NCBI GenBank assembly: GCA_930367205.1
Contig: OV884015.1
Span: 2,170,001-2,234,000, forward strand
Length of the DNA: 64,000 nucleotides
Direction: 5' to 3'
Origin: Acanthosoma haemorrhoidale
Lineage: Eukaryota > Arthropoda > Insecta > Hemiptera > Acanthosomatidae
Every line of letters starts with the position of its first letter. Positions within the stretch are counted from its first letter, which is position 1. This document shows, in pieces, positions 1 to 11,020 of the stretch. The position numbers and the translations under genes are program-made. The notes beneath the pieces are model-generated. The model had not been told where the DNA came from, ran no database searches, and worked only from the letters and a program-made list of their open reading frames with translations.

Positions 1-298
1 CAATCATATTCGACATCATTTGATGTTATATTCACTCGTAACTTAAATCATACGACCGTATCACGTGATTGAATGAATGCCAATGATATGGCACACAATC
101 ATATTCGACATCATTTGATGTTATATTCACTGGTACCATGAATCATATGATCGTATCACGTGATACTATGAGTGCTAATGATACAGCACACAATCTTATT
201 CGACATTATTTGATGTTATATTCACTCTTGGCTTCAATCATACGATCGTATCACGTGATATAATGAGTGGCAATGATGCGGTACACTATCATAATCGA

Positions 299-339
299 CA
301 TCATCTGATGTTATTGATACGGTATACCAGCATGGTTGA
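299..339. repeat. Truncated 41-bp A monomer (first of module)
   Basis: The unit runs CATCATCTGATGTTATTGAT, ACGGTATACCAGCATGGTTGA and then straight into the next CATCATTTAATG. Compared with a normal monomer it lacks 54 bp, including both palindromes and the E-box. The same unit recurs 231 bp later (530-570), and a third, with TATACGAGCATG, 245 bp after that (775-815). Confidence 0.9.
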
Positions 340-529
340 CATCATTTAATGTTATATTCACTCGTAAGTTTAATCATACGATCGTATCACGTGATACAAT
401 GAGTGTTAATGATACATTATACAATCATATTCAACATCATTTGATGTTATCTTCACTCGTAACTTTCATCATACGATCGTATCACGTGATACAAGGAGTG
501 CCAATGATACGGTACACTATCATAATCGA

Positions 530-570
530 AATCATCTGATGTTATTGATACGGTATACCAGCATGGTTGA
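530..570. repeat. Truncated 41-bp A monomer (second of module)
   Basis: Same 54-bp deletion as the unit at 299, with AATCATCTGATG at its start and ending before CACCATTTAATG. Confidence 0.9.
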
Positions 571-610
571 CACCATTTAATGTTATATTCACTCGTAAGT
601 TTAATCATAC

Positions 611-719
611 GATCGTATCACGTGATACAATGAGTGCCAATAATACATTATACAATGTATGTAATATTCATAACATACAGTATACAATATGTTATATTCA
701 CTGGTACCATGAATCATAC
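611..719. repeat. 109-bp variant A monomer with a hairpin-forming insert
   Basis: This monomer is 14 bp longer than standard. Its tail is replaced by an AT-rich stretch with ACAATGTATGTAATATTC and an inverted repeat: ATAACATA at 670-677 and TATGTTAT at 688-695, with a 10-base loop. It lies between the second and third truncated monomers and is copied with that module. Confidence 0.85.
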
Positions 720-774
720 GATCGTATCACGTGATACCATGAGTGCTAATGATTAGGCACACTATCATATTTGA

Positions 775-815
775 CATCATCTGATGTTATTGATACGGTA
801 TACGAGCATGTTTGA
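775..815. repeat. Truncated 41-bp A monomer (third of module)
   Basis: Same deletion with the variant TATACGAGCATGTTTGA. It follows the 109-bp variant monomer. The whole 299-815 module recurs at 7644-8160, 12046-12562, 18241-18757, 25718-26234, 30407-30923, 34431-34947 and 39690-40206 with the same internal spacing. Single or double members occur at 22740 and at 63079 and 63310. Confidence 0.9.
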
Positions 816-2334
816 CATCATTTAATGTTATATTAACTCGTAAGTTTAATCATACGATCATATCACGTAAAACAATGAGTGCCAATGATACATTATACAA
901 TCATATTCAACATCATTTGATGTTATATTCACTCGTAACTTGAATCATACGATCGTATCACGTGATACTATGAGTGTCAATAATTAGGCACACTATCTTA
1001 TTTGACATCATTAGATGTTATATTCACTCGTAACTTTAATCATACGATCATATCACGTGATACAATGAGTGCTACTGATACAGCACACAATCATATTCGA
1101 CATCATTTGATGTTATATTCACTCGTAACTTGAATCATACGATTGTATCACGTGATACAATGAGTGCTAATGATACAGCACACAATCATATTCGACATCA
1201 TTTGATGTTATATTCACTCGTAACTTGAATCATACGACCGTATCACGTGATTGAATGAATGCCAATGATATGGCACACAATCATATTCGACATCATTTGG
1301 TGTTATATTCACTCGTAACTTGAATCAACCGATCGTATCACGTGATACAATGAGTTCAAATGATATGGTACACAATCATATTTGACATCATTTGATGTTA
1401 TGTTCACTCGTAACTTGAATCATACGATCATATCACGTGATTGAATGAGTGCCAATGATATGACACACAATCATATTCGACATCATTTGATGTTATATTC
1501 ACTCTTGGCTTCAATCATACGATCGTATCACGTGAAACAACGAGTGCTAATGATACATTATACAATCATATTCAACATCATTTGATGTTATGTTCACGCG
1601 AAACTTTAATCATACAATCATATCACGTGATTGAATGAGTGCCAATGATATAGTACACTATCATATTCGACATCATTTGATGTTATGTTCACCCGAAACT
1701 TCAATCAATCGATCGTATCACGTGATTGAATGAGTGCCAATGATATGACACACAATCATATTCGACATCATTTGATGTTATATTCACTCGTAACTTGAAT
1801 CATACGATTGTAACACGTGATACAATGAGTTCAAATGATACGGTACACAATCATATTCCACATCATTTGATGTTATGTTTACTCGTAACTTTAATCATAC
1901 GATCGTATCACGTGATTGAATGAGTGCCAATGATATGGCACACAATCAAATTCGACATTATTTGGTGTTATATTCACTCGTAACTTGAATCACACGATCG
2001 TATCACGTGATACAATGAGTTCAAATTATACGGTACACAATCATATTCGACATCATTTGATGTTATGTTCACTCGTAACTTGAATCATACGATTGTATCA
2101 CGTGATACCATGAGTGCTAATGATTAGGCACACAATCATATTCGACATATTTTGATGTTATGTTCACGCGAAACTTTAATTATACGATCATATCACGTGA
2201 TTGAATGAGTGCCAATGATATGACACACAATCATATTCGACATCATTTGATGTTATATTCACTCGTAACTTGAATCATACGATTGTATCACGTGATACAA
2301 TGAGTGCTAATGATACAGCACACAATCATATTCG

Positions 2335-2348
2335 ACATCATTTGATGT
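2335..2348. other. Short inverted repeat ACATCA-TT-TGATGT
   Basis: Six-base arms separated by two bases form the third dyad of each A monomer. In the sub-variant beginning AACATCA the arms grow to seven bases (AACATCA/TGATGTT). It lies about 24 bp before the palindrome pair. Variants with TCTGATG or TTTAATG break one arm and mark the truncated 41-bp monomers. Confidence 0.85.
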
Positions 2349-2371
2349 TATATTCACTCGTAACTTGAATC

Positions 2372-2383
2372 ATACGATCGTAT
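2372..2383. other. Perfect 12-bp palindrome in the A monomer
   Basis: ATACGATCGTAT is its own reverse complement and contains the hexamer CGATCG. It recurs once per 95-bp A monomer, with frequent single-base variants at the CpG positions. It overlaps the following E-box palindrome by two bases. Its role is unknown; it could be a protein-binding dyad or a cruciform-prone site. Confidence 0.9.
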
Positions 2384-2391
2384 CACGTGAT
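2382..2391. promoter_or_regulatory. E-box palindrome ATCACGTGAT, once per A monomer
   Basis: A perfect 10-bp palindrome with the bHLH E-box core CACGTG. ATCACGTG also fits the yeast CDEI consensus RTCACRTG bound by Cbf1, and TCACGTGA is the core preferred by several bHLH-leucine-zipper factors. The match is seen directly; binding is inference. The motif is much better conserved across monomers than the neighbouring ATACGATCGTAT, though occasional copies lose it (for example ATCACGAGAT near 5900, ATCACTTGAT near 28753, ATCAGGTGAT near 53210). No promoter function is implied. Confidence 0.6.
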
Positions 2392-5300
2392 ACAATGAGT
2401 GCCAATGATACGGCACACTATCATATTCGACATCATTTGATGCTATATTTACTCGTAACTTTAATCATACGATCGTATCACGTGAAACAACGAGTGCTAA
2501 TGATACATTATACAATCATATTCAACATCATTTGATGTTATGTTCACGCGAAACTTTAATCATACAATCATATCACGTGATTGAATGAGTGCCAATGATA
2601 TAGTACACTATCATATTCGACATCATTTGATGTTATGTTCACCCGAAACTTCAATCAATCGATCGTATCACGTGATTGAATGAGTGCCAATGATATGACA
2701 CACAATCATATTCGACATCATTTGATGTTATATTCACTCGTAACTTGAATCATACGATTGTAACACGTGATACAATGAGTTCAAATGATACGGTACACAA
2801 TCATATTCCACATCATTTGATGTTATGTTTACTCGTAACTTTAATCATACGATCGTATCACGTGATTGAATGAGTGCCAATGATATGGCACACAATCAAA
2901 TTCGACATTATTTGGTGTTATATTCACTCGTAACTTGAATCACACGATCGTATCACGTGATACAATGAGTTCAAATGATACGGTACACAATCATATTCGA
3001 CATCATTTGATGTTATGTTCACTCGTAACTTGAATCATACGATTGTATCACGTGATACCATGAGTGCTAATGATTAGGCACACAATCATATTCGACATAT
3101 TTTGATGTTATGTTCACGCGAAACTTTAATTATACGATCATATCCCGTGATTGAATGAGTGCCAATGATATGACACACAATCATATTCGACATCATTTGA
3201 TGTTATATTCACTCGTAACTTGAATCATACGATTGTATCACGTGATACAATGAGTGCTAATGATACAGCACACAATCATATTCGACATCATTTGATGTTA
3301 TATTCACTCGTATCTTGAATCATACGATCGTATCACGTGATACAATGAGTGCCAATGATACGGCACACTATCATATTCGACATCATTTGATGCTATATTT
3401 ACTCGTAACTTTAATCATACGATCGTATCACGTGAAACAACGAGTGCTAATGATACATTATACAATCATATTCAACATCATTTGATGTTATGTTCACGCG
3501 AAACTTTAATCATACAATCATATCACGTGATTGAATGAGTGCCAATGATATAGTACACAATCATATTCGACATCATTTGATGTTATGTTCACCCGAAACT
3601 TCAATCAATCGATCGTATCACGTGATTGAATGAGTGCCAATGATATGACACACAATCATATTCGACATCATTTGATGTTATATTCACTCGTAACTTGAAT
3701 CATACGATTGTAACACGTGATACAATGAGTTCAAATGATACGGTACACAATCATATTCCACATCATTTGATGTTATGTTTACTCGTAACTTTAATCATAT
3801 GATCGTATCACGTGATTGAATGAGTGCCAATGATATGGCACACAATCAAATTCGACATTATTTGGTGTTATATTCACTCGTAACTTGAATCACACGATCG
3901 TATCACGTGATACAATGAGTTCAAATGATACGGTACACAATCATATTCGACATCATTTGATGTTATATTCACTCGTAACTTGAATCATACGATCGTATCA
4001 CGTGATACAATGAGTGCCAATGATACGGCACACTATCATATTCGACATCATTTGATGCTATATTTACTCGTAACTTTAATCATACGATCGTATCACGTGA
4101 AACAACGAGTGCTAATGATACATTATACAATCATATTCAACATCATTTGATGTTATGTTCACGCGAAACTTTAATCATACAATCATATCACGTGATTGAA
4201 TGAGTGCCAATGATATAGTACACTATCATATTCGACATCATTTGATGTTATGTTCACCCGAAACTTCAATCAATCGATCGTATCACGTGATTGAATGAGT
4301 GCCAATGATATGACACACAATCATATTCGACATCATTTGATGTTATATTCACTCGTAACTTGAATCATACGATTGTAACACGTGATACAATGAGTTCAAA
4401 TGATACGGTACACAATCATATTCCACATCATTTGATGTTATGTTTACTCGTAACTTTAATCATACGATCGTATCACGTGATTGAATGAGTGCCAATGATA
4501 TGGCACACAGTCAAATTCGACATTATTTGGTGTTATATTCACTCGTAACTTGAATCACACGATCGTATCACGTGATACAATGAGTTCAAATGATACGGTA
4601 CACAATCATATTCGACATCATTTGATGTTATGTTCACTCGTAACTTGAATTATACGATTGTATCACGTGATACCATGAGTGCTAATGATTAGGCACACAA
4701 TCATATTCGACATATTTTGATGTTATGTTCACGCGAAACTTTAATTATACGATCATATCACGTGATTGAATGAGTGCCAATGATATGACACACAATCATA
4801 TTCGACATCATTTGATGTTATATTCACTCGTAACTTGAATCATACGATTGTATCACGTGATACAATGAGTGCTAATGATACAGCACACAATCATATTCGA
4901 CATCATTTGATGTTATATTCACTCGTAACTTGAATCATACGATCGTATCACGTGATACAATGAGTGCCAATGATACGGCACACTATCATATTCGACATCA
5001 TTTGATGCTATATTTACTCGTAACTTTAATCATACGATCGTATCACGTGAAACAACGAGTGCTAATGATACATTATACAATCATATTCAACATCATTTGA
5101 TGTTATGTTCACGCGAAACTTTAATCATACAATCATATCACGTGATTGAATGAGTGCCAATGATATAGTACACAATCATATTCGACATCATTTGATGTTA
5201 TGTTCACCCGAAACTTCAATCAATCGATCGTATCACGTGATTGAATGAGTGCCAATGATATGACACACAATCATATTCGACATCATTTGATGTTATATTC

Positions 5301-6169
5301 ACTCGTAACTTGAATCATACGATTGTAACACGTGATACAATGAGTTCAAATGATACGGTACACAATCATATTCCACATCATTTGATGTTATGTTTACTCG
5401 TAACTTTAATCATATGATCGTATCACGTGATTGAATGAGTGCCAATGATATGGCACACAATCAAATTCGACATTATTTGGTGTTATATTCACTCGTAACT
5501 TGAATCACACGATCGTATCACGTGATACAATGAGTTCAAATGATACGGTACACAATCATATTCGACATCATTTGATGTTATGTTCACTCGTAACTTGAAT
5601 CATACGATTGTATCACGTGATACCATGAGTGCTAATGATTAGGCACACAATCATATTCGACATATTTTGATGTTATGTTCACGCGAAACTTTAATTATAC
5701 GATCATATCCCGTGATTGAATGAGTGCCAATGATATGACACACAATCATATTCGACATCATTTGATGTTATATTCACTCGTAACTTGAATCATACGATTG
5801 TATCACGTGATACAATGAGTGCTAATGATACAGCACACAATCATATTCGACATCATTTGATGTTATATTTACTCGTAACTTGAATCATACGATCGTATCA
5901 CGAGATACAATAAGTTTAAATGATACGGTAAACAATCATATTCGACATCATTTGATGTTATATCCATCCCAAACTTTAATCATACGATCGTATCACGTGA
6001 AACAATGAGTGCTAATGATACATTATACAATCATATTCAAAATCATTTGATGTTATCTTCACTCGTAACTTTCATCATACGATCGTATCACGTGATACAA
6101 TAAGTGCAAATGATACGGCACACTATCATATTTGACATCATTTGATGTCATATTCACTCGTAACTTTAT

Positions 6170-6185
6170 TCATACGATCGTATGA
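6170..6185. other. 16-bp palindrome at the A-to-B edge
   Basis: TCATACGATCGTATGA is a perfect palindrome, longer than the 12-bp one in ordinary monomers because the A sequence stops and TGA replaces TCA. It precedes every standard B block. Only the copy before the block at 62487 is damaged (TCATGCGATCGTATGA). Confidence 0.9.
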
Positions 6186-7093
6186 TCTTTAACGTTAGCT
6201 CTTGCCCTATTATGTTCTCCTGATACCAAAACAAAGAAAAAATCTTTAAAAAGTCGAATATTAACAAAAATCTGTATTTCATAGCTAGTATGTTAGCTCC
6301 TGCCCCATTATGTTCTCCTGATACCTGAACAAGAAAATATCGTCAAAAAGGTGAATTTTTAAAAAAATGCGTATTTCTTAGCTAGTACGTTAGCTCCTGC
6401 CTTATTATGTTCTCCGGATACCAAAACAAAGAAAATGTCATCAAAAAGATAATTTTTTTTAAAAAAGAGTATTTTATAGCTGGTACGTTAGCTCCTGAAC
6501 AATTATGTTCTCCTGATACGAAATCAAGAAAAATATTGTCAAAAAGTTGAATTTTTGAAAAATGCATATTTCATAGCTAGTACGTCAGCTCCTGCCCCAT
6601 TATGTTCTTCTGATACGAAAACAACAAAAATATCGTCAAAAAGTCGAATTTTTAAAAAAATGGGTATTTCATAGCTGGCACGTTAGCTCCTGCTCTTTTA
6701 TGTTCTCCTGATACTAAATCAAGGAAAATATCGTCAAAAAGTCGAATTTTTCGAAAATGCGTATTTCATAGCTAGTACGTTAGCTCCTGCCCCATCATGT
6801 TCTCCTGATACGAAAACCAGGAAAATATCGTCAAAAAGTCGATTTTTTAAAAAATGCGTATTTCATAGCTAGTACGTCAGCTCCTGCCTTATTATGTTCT
6901 CCTGATACCAAAACAAAGAAAATGTCATCAAAAAGTTAAATTTTTTTAAAAAAGAGTATTTTATAGCTAGTACGTTAGCTTCTGAACAATTATGATTTCC
7001 TCATACCAAAACAAGAAAAATATCGTCAAAAAGTAGAATTTTAAAAAAATGCTATTTTATAGCTGGTACAATAATTCCTGCCCTATTATGTTA
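6186..7093. repeat. Satellite B block 1
   Basis: 908 bp: nine full B monomers plus a partial tenth ending in CTATTATGTTA. The monomers follow a fixed order shared with other blocks; here units 8 and 9 of the long form are fused into one (6876), removing one monomer. The first unit starts with the edge-specific TCTTTAACGTTAGCTCTTGC. Confidence 0.95.
6779..6875. repeat. Reference monomer of satellite B (97 bp)
   Basis: This is a typical B unit: GTTAGCTCCTGCCCCATCAT, then GTTCTCCTGATAC, a purine-rich stretch with GAAAATATCGTCAAAAAGTC, an A/T tract, and TGCGTATTTCATAGCTAGTAC. Unit lengths in the first B block are 96-98 bp (starts at 6194, 6292, 6389, 6487, 6584, 6682, 6779, 6876, 6974). It shows no convincing homology to the A monomer although the length is nearly the same. 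Reading through consecutive B units on either strand gives frames of 61-90 codons, but these repeat with the satellite and have no features of a gene. Confidence 0.95.
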
Positions 7094-10000
7094 ATTCGTA
7101 GCTTTGATCATACGATCGTATCACGTAATATAATGAGTGCCAATGATACGGTACACTATCATATTCGACATCATTTGATGTTATATTCACTCGTGGCTTC
7201 AATCATACGATCGTATCACGTGATATAATGAGTGGCAATGATGCGGTACACTATCATATTCCACATCATTTGATGTTATGTTTACTCGTAACTTTAATCA
7301 TACGATCGTATCACGTGATTGAATGAGTGCTAATGATATGGCACACAATCAAATTCGACATTATTTGGTGTTATATTCACTCGTAACTTGAATCAACCGA
7401 TCGTATCACGTGATACAATGAGTTCAAATGATATGGTACACAATCATATTTGACATCATTTGATGTTATGTTCACTCGTAACTTGAATCATACGATCATA
7501 TCACGTGATTGAATGAGTGCCAATGATATGACACACAATCATATTCGACATCATTTGATGTTATATTCACTCTTGGCTTCAATCATACGATCGTATCACG
7601 TGATATAATGAGTGGCAATGATGCGGTACACTATCATAATTGACATCATCTGATGTTATTGATACGGTATACCAGCATGGTTGACATCATTTAATGTTAT
7701 ATTCACTCGTAAGTTTAATCATACGATCGTATCACGTGATACAATGAGTGTTAATGATACATTATACAATCATATTCAACATCATTTGATGTTATCTTCA
7801 CTCGTAACTTTCATCATACGATCGTATCACGTGATACAATGAGTGCCAATGATACGGTACACTATCATAATCGAAATCATCTGATGTTATTGATACGGTA
7901 TACCAGCATGGTTGACACCATTTAATGTTATATTCACTCGTAAGTTTAATCATACGATCGTATCACGTGATACAATGAGTGCCAATAATACATTATACAA
8001 TGTATGTAATATTCATAACATACAGTATACAATATGTTATATTCACTGGTACCATGAATCATACGATCGTATCACGTGATACCATGAGTGCTAATGATTA
8101 GGCACACTATCATATTTGACATCATCTGATGTTATTGATACGGTATACGAGCATGTTTGACATCATTTAATGTTATATTTACTCGTAAGTTTAATCATAC
8201 GATCATATCACGTAAAACAATGAGTGCCAATGATACATTATACAATCATATTCAACATCATTTGATGTTATATTCACTCGTAACTTGAATCATACGATCG
8301 TATCACGTGATACTATGAGTGTCAATAATTAGGCACACTATCTTATTTGACATCATTAGATGTTATATTCACTCGTAAATTTAATCATACGATCATATCA
8401 CGTGATACAATGAGTGCTACTGATACAGCACACAATCATATTCGACATCATTTGATGTTATATTCACTCGTAACTTGAATCATACGATTGTATCACGTGA
8501 TACAATGAGTGCTAATGATACAGCACACAATCATATTCGACATCATTTGATGTTATATTCACTCGTAACTTGAATCATACGACCGTATCACGTGATTGAA
8601 TGAATGCCAATGATATGGCACACAATCATATTCGACATCATTTGATGTTATATTCACTGGTACCATGAATCATATGATCGTATCACGTGATACTATAAGT
8701 GCTAATGATACAGCACACAATCTTATTCGACATTATTTGATGTTATATTCACTCGTAACTTGAATCATACGATCGTATCACGTGATACAATGAGTGCCAA
8801 TGATACGGCACACTATCATATTCGACATCATTTGATGCTATATTTACTCGTAACTTTAATCATACGATCGTATCACGTGAAACAACGAGTGCTAATGATA
8901 CATTATACAATCATATTCAACATCATTTGATGTTATGTTCACGCGAAACTTTAATCATACAATCATATCACGTGATTGAATGAGTGCCAATGATATAGTA
9001 CACTATCATATTCGACATCATTTGATGTTATGTTCACCCGAAACTTCAATCAATCGATCGTATCACGTGATTGAATGAGTGCCAATGATATGACACACAA
9101 TCATATTCGACATCATTTGATGTTATATTCACTCGTAACTTGAATCATACGATTGTAACACGTGATACAATGAGTTCAAATGATACGGTACACAATCATA
9201 TTCCACATCATTTGATGTTATGTTTTCTCGTAACTTTAATCATACGATCGTATCACGTGATTGAATGAGTGCCAATGATATGGCACACAATCAAATTCGA
9301 CATTATTTGGTGTTATATTCACTCGTAACTTGAATCACACGATCGTATCACGTGATACAATGAGTTCAAATGATACGGTACACAATCATATTCGACATCA
9401 TTTGATGTTATGTTCACTCGTAACTTGAATCATACGATTGTATCACGTGATACCATGAGTGCTAATGATTAGGCACACAATCATATTCGACATATTTTGA
9501 TGTTATGTTCACGCGAAACTTTAATTATACGATCATATCACGTGATTGAATGAGTGCCAATGATATGACACACAATCATATTCGACATCATTTGATGTTA
9601 TATTCACTCGTAACTTGAATCATACGATTGTATCACGTGATACAATGAGTGCTAATGATACAGCACACAATCATATTCGACATCATTTGATGTTATATTC
9701 ACTCGTAACTTGAATCATACGATCGTATCACGTGATACCATGAGTGCTAATGATACAGCACACAATCTTATTCGACATTATTTGATGTTATATTCACTCG
9801 TAACTTGAATCATACGATCGTATCAAGAGATACAATAAGTTTAAATGATACGGTAAACAATCATATTCGACATCATTTGATGTTATATCCATCCCAAACT
9901 TTAATCATACGATCGTATCACGTGAAACAATGAGTGCTAATGATACATTATACAATCATATTCAAAATCATTTGATGTTATCTTCACTCGTAACTTTCAT

Positions 10001-10110
10001 CATACGATCGTATCACGTGATACAATAAGTGCAAATGATACGGCACACTATCATATTTGACATCATTTGATGTCATATTCACTCGTAACTTTATTCATAC
10101 GATCGTATGA
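7094..10110. repeat. Satellite A block 2
   Basis: 3017 bp, which equals 30 + 30 x 95 + three truncated units + 14 bp. It opens with the resumption sequence ATTCGTAGCTTTGATCATAC and carries the truncated-unit module at 7644-8160. The CGTGAAACAACGAG variant occurs once, at about 8876. Confidence 0.95.
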
Positions 10111-11020
10111 TCTTTAACGTTAGCTCTTGCCCTATTATGTTCTCCTGATACCAAAACAAAGAAAACATCTTTAAAAAGTCGAATATTAACAAAAATGCGT
10201 ATTTCATAGCTAGTATGTTAGCTCCTGCCCCATTATGTTCTCCTGATACCTGAACAAGAAAATATCGTCAAAAAATTGAATTTTTAAAAAAATGCGTATT
10301 TCTTAGCTAGTACGTTAGCTCCTGCCTTATTATGTTCTCCGGATACCAAAACAAAGAAAATGTCATCAAAAAGATAAATTTTTTTAAAAAAGAGTATTTT
10401 ATAGCTGGTACGTTAGCTCCTGAACAATTATGTTCTCCTGATACGAAAACAACAAAAATATCGTCAAAAAGTCGAATTTTTAAAAAAATGGGTATTTCAT
10501 AGCTGGCACGTTAGCTCCTGCTCTTTTATGTTCTCCTGATACTAAATCAAGGAAAATATCGTCAAAAAGTCGAATTTTTCGAAAATGCGTATTTCATAGC
10601 TAGTACGTTAGCTCCTGCCCCATCATGTTCTCCTGATACGAAAACCAGAAAAATATCGTCAAAAAGTCGATTTTTTAAAAAATGCGTATTTCATAGCTAG
10701 TACGTCAGCTCCTGCCCCATTATGTTCTCCTGATACCTAAACAACAAAATATCGTCAAAAAGTTGAATTTTTAAAAAAAATGCGTATTTCTTAGCTAGTA
10801 CGTTAGCTCCTGCCTTATTATGTTCTCCTGATACCAAAACAAAGAAAATGTCATCAAAAAGTTAAATTTTTTTAAAAAAGAGTATTTTATAGCTAGTACG
10901 TTAGCTTCTGAACAATTATGATTTCCTTATACCAAAACAAGAAAAATATCGTCAAAAAGTCGAATTTTAAAAAAATGCGTATTTTATAGCTGGTACAATA
11001 ATTCCTGCCCTATTATCTTA
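10111..11020. repeat. Satellite B block 2
   Basis: 910 bp. Same unit order as the long form, but units 4 and 5 are fused at about 10418-10470. It ends CTATTATCTTA instead of CTATTATGTTA, a change shared only with block 3. Confidence 0.95.

Larger units (their letters stand above)
2336..2430. repeat. Reference monomer of satellite A (95 bp)
   Basis: This is a typical copy of the 95-bp unit that makes up about three quarters of the window. From its start it holds the inverted repeat CATCATTTGATG, a spacer with ACTCGTAACTTGAATC, the overlapping palindromes ATACGATCGTAT and ATCACGTGAT, the segment ACAATGAGTGCCAATGATAC, and a CACACTATCATATTCGA tail. GC is about 35 %. Adjacent copies follow head to tail without spacers (2336 to 2431). 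I recognise no known satellite family. No open frame runs through the unit in a conserved way, so it is non-coding. Variants differ mainly at the palindrome (CGATTG, CGATCA, CGACCG) and after the E-box (TACAATGAGTG, TTGAATGAGTG, TACCATGAGTG, AAACAACGAGTG). Confidence 0.97.
1531..5902. repeat. 950-bp (10-mer) higher-order repeat within A block 1
   Basis: The rare variant CGTGAAACAACGAGTG falls at 1531, 2481, 3431, 4096 and 5046. Intervals are 950, 950, 665 and 950 bp, that is 10, 10, 7 and 10 monomers of exactly 95 bp. The order of monomer variants is the same in each copy. The 665-bp copy lacks three consecutive monomers. The last copy is followed until about 5902, where it passes into the block-edge sequence (ATCACGAGATACAATAAG). 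Copies differ from each other by only a few bases, which points to recent amplification. Confidence 0.93.
1..6185. repeat. Satellite A block 1 (open at left edge)
   Basis: About 65 head-to-tail A monomers, beginning inside a monomer at the window edge. The left 1 kb holds the module of three truncated 41-bp units and one 109-bp unit; from about 1531 a 10-monomer higher-order repeat takes over. The block ends in the fixed edge monomer with ACAATAAGTGCAAATGATAC and the 16-bp palindrome TCATACGATCGTATGA. The A sequence in the first 300 bases is closely matched near 8600-8750. No gene is visible. Confidence 0.97.

Noticed and set aside
336..539. Plus-strand frames of 62-69 codons in satellite A (336, 17830, 55966)
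   Set aside because: These are chance stop-free runs over two variant monomers; most monomers have stops in the same frame.
2336..2430. CENP-B box in the A monomer
   Set aside because: No stretch resembles the 17-bp box with its TTCG and CGGGA core elements.
6382..6567. Minus-strand 61-codon frame found again at 21284, 24357, 29046, 33070 and 58811
   Set aside because: It reads across two B units. Its recurrence follows B block copies, and the changes between copies follow the DNA variants without favouring silent sites.
6800..6850. Hammerhead ribozyme core, suggested by CTGATACGAAAACCAG in B units
   Set aside because: CTGAT and GAAA are present, but the conserved GA after CTGAT and a stem II are missing, and I could not find a matching cleavage-site stem. 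Other units lose GAAA or CCAG freely.
6186..7093. CRISPR-like array (regular repeats with variable parts)
   Set aside because: The whole 97-bp unit is conserved, including the supposed spacers. Unit length is far above repeat-spacer sizes, and no cas gene is present.
6156..7123. B block as a transposon with target-site duplication
   Set aside because: The flanking duplication is real, but B has no terminal inverted repeats, coding region or poly-A end. It is itself a tandem array, so I describe it as a satellite block and leave the insertion route open.
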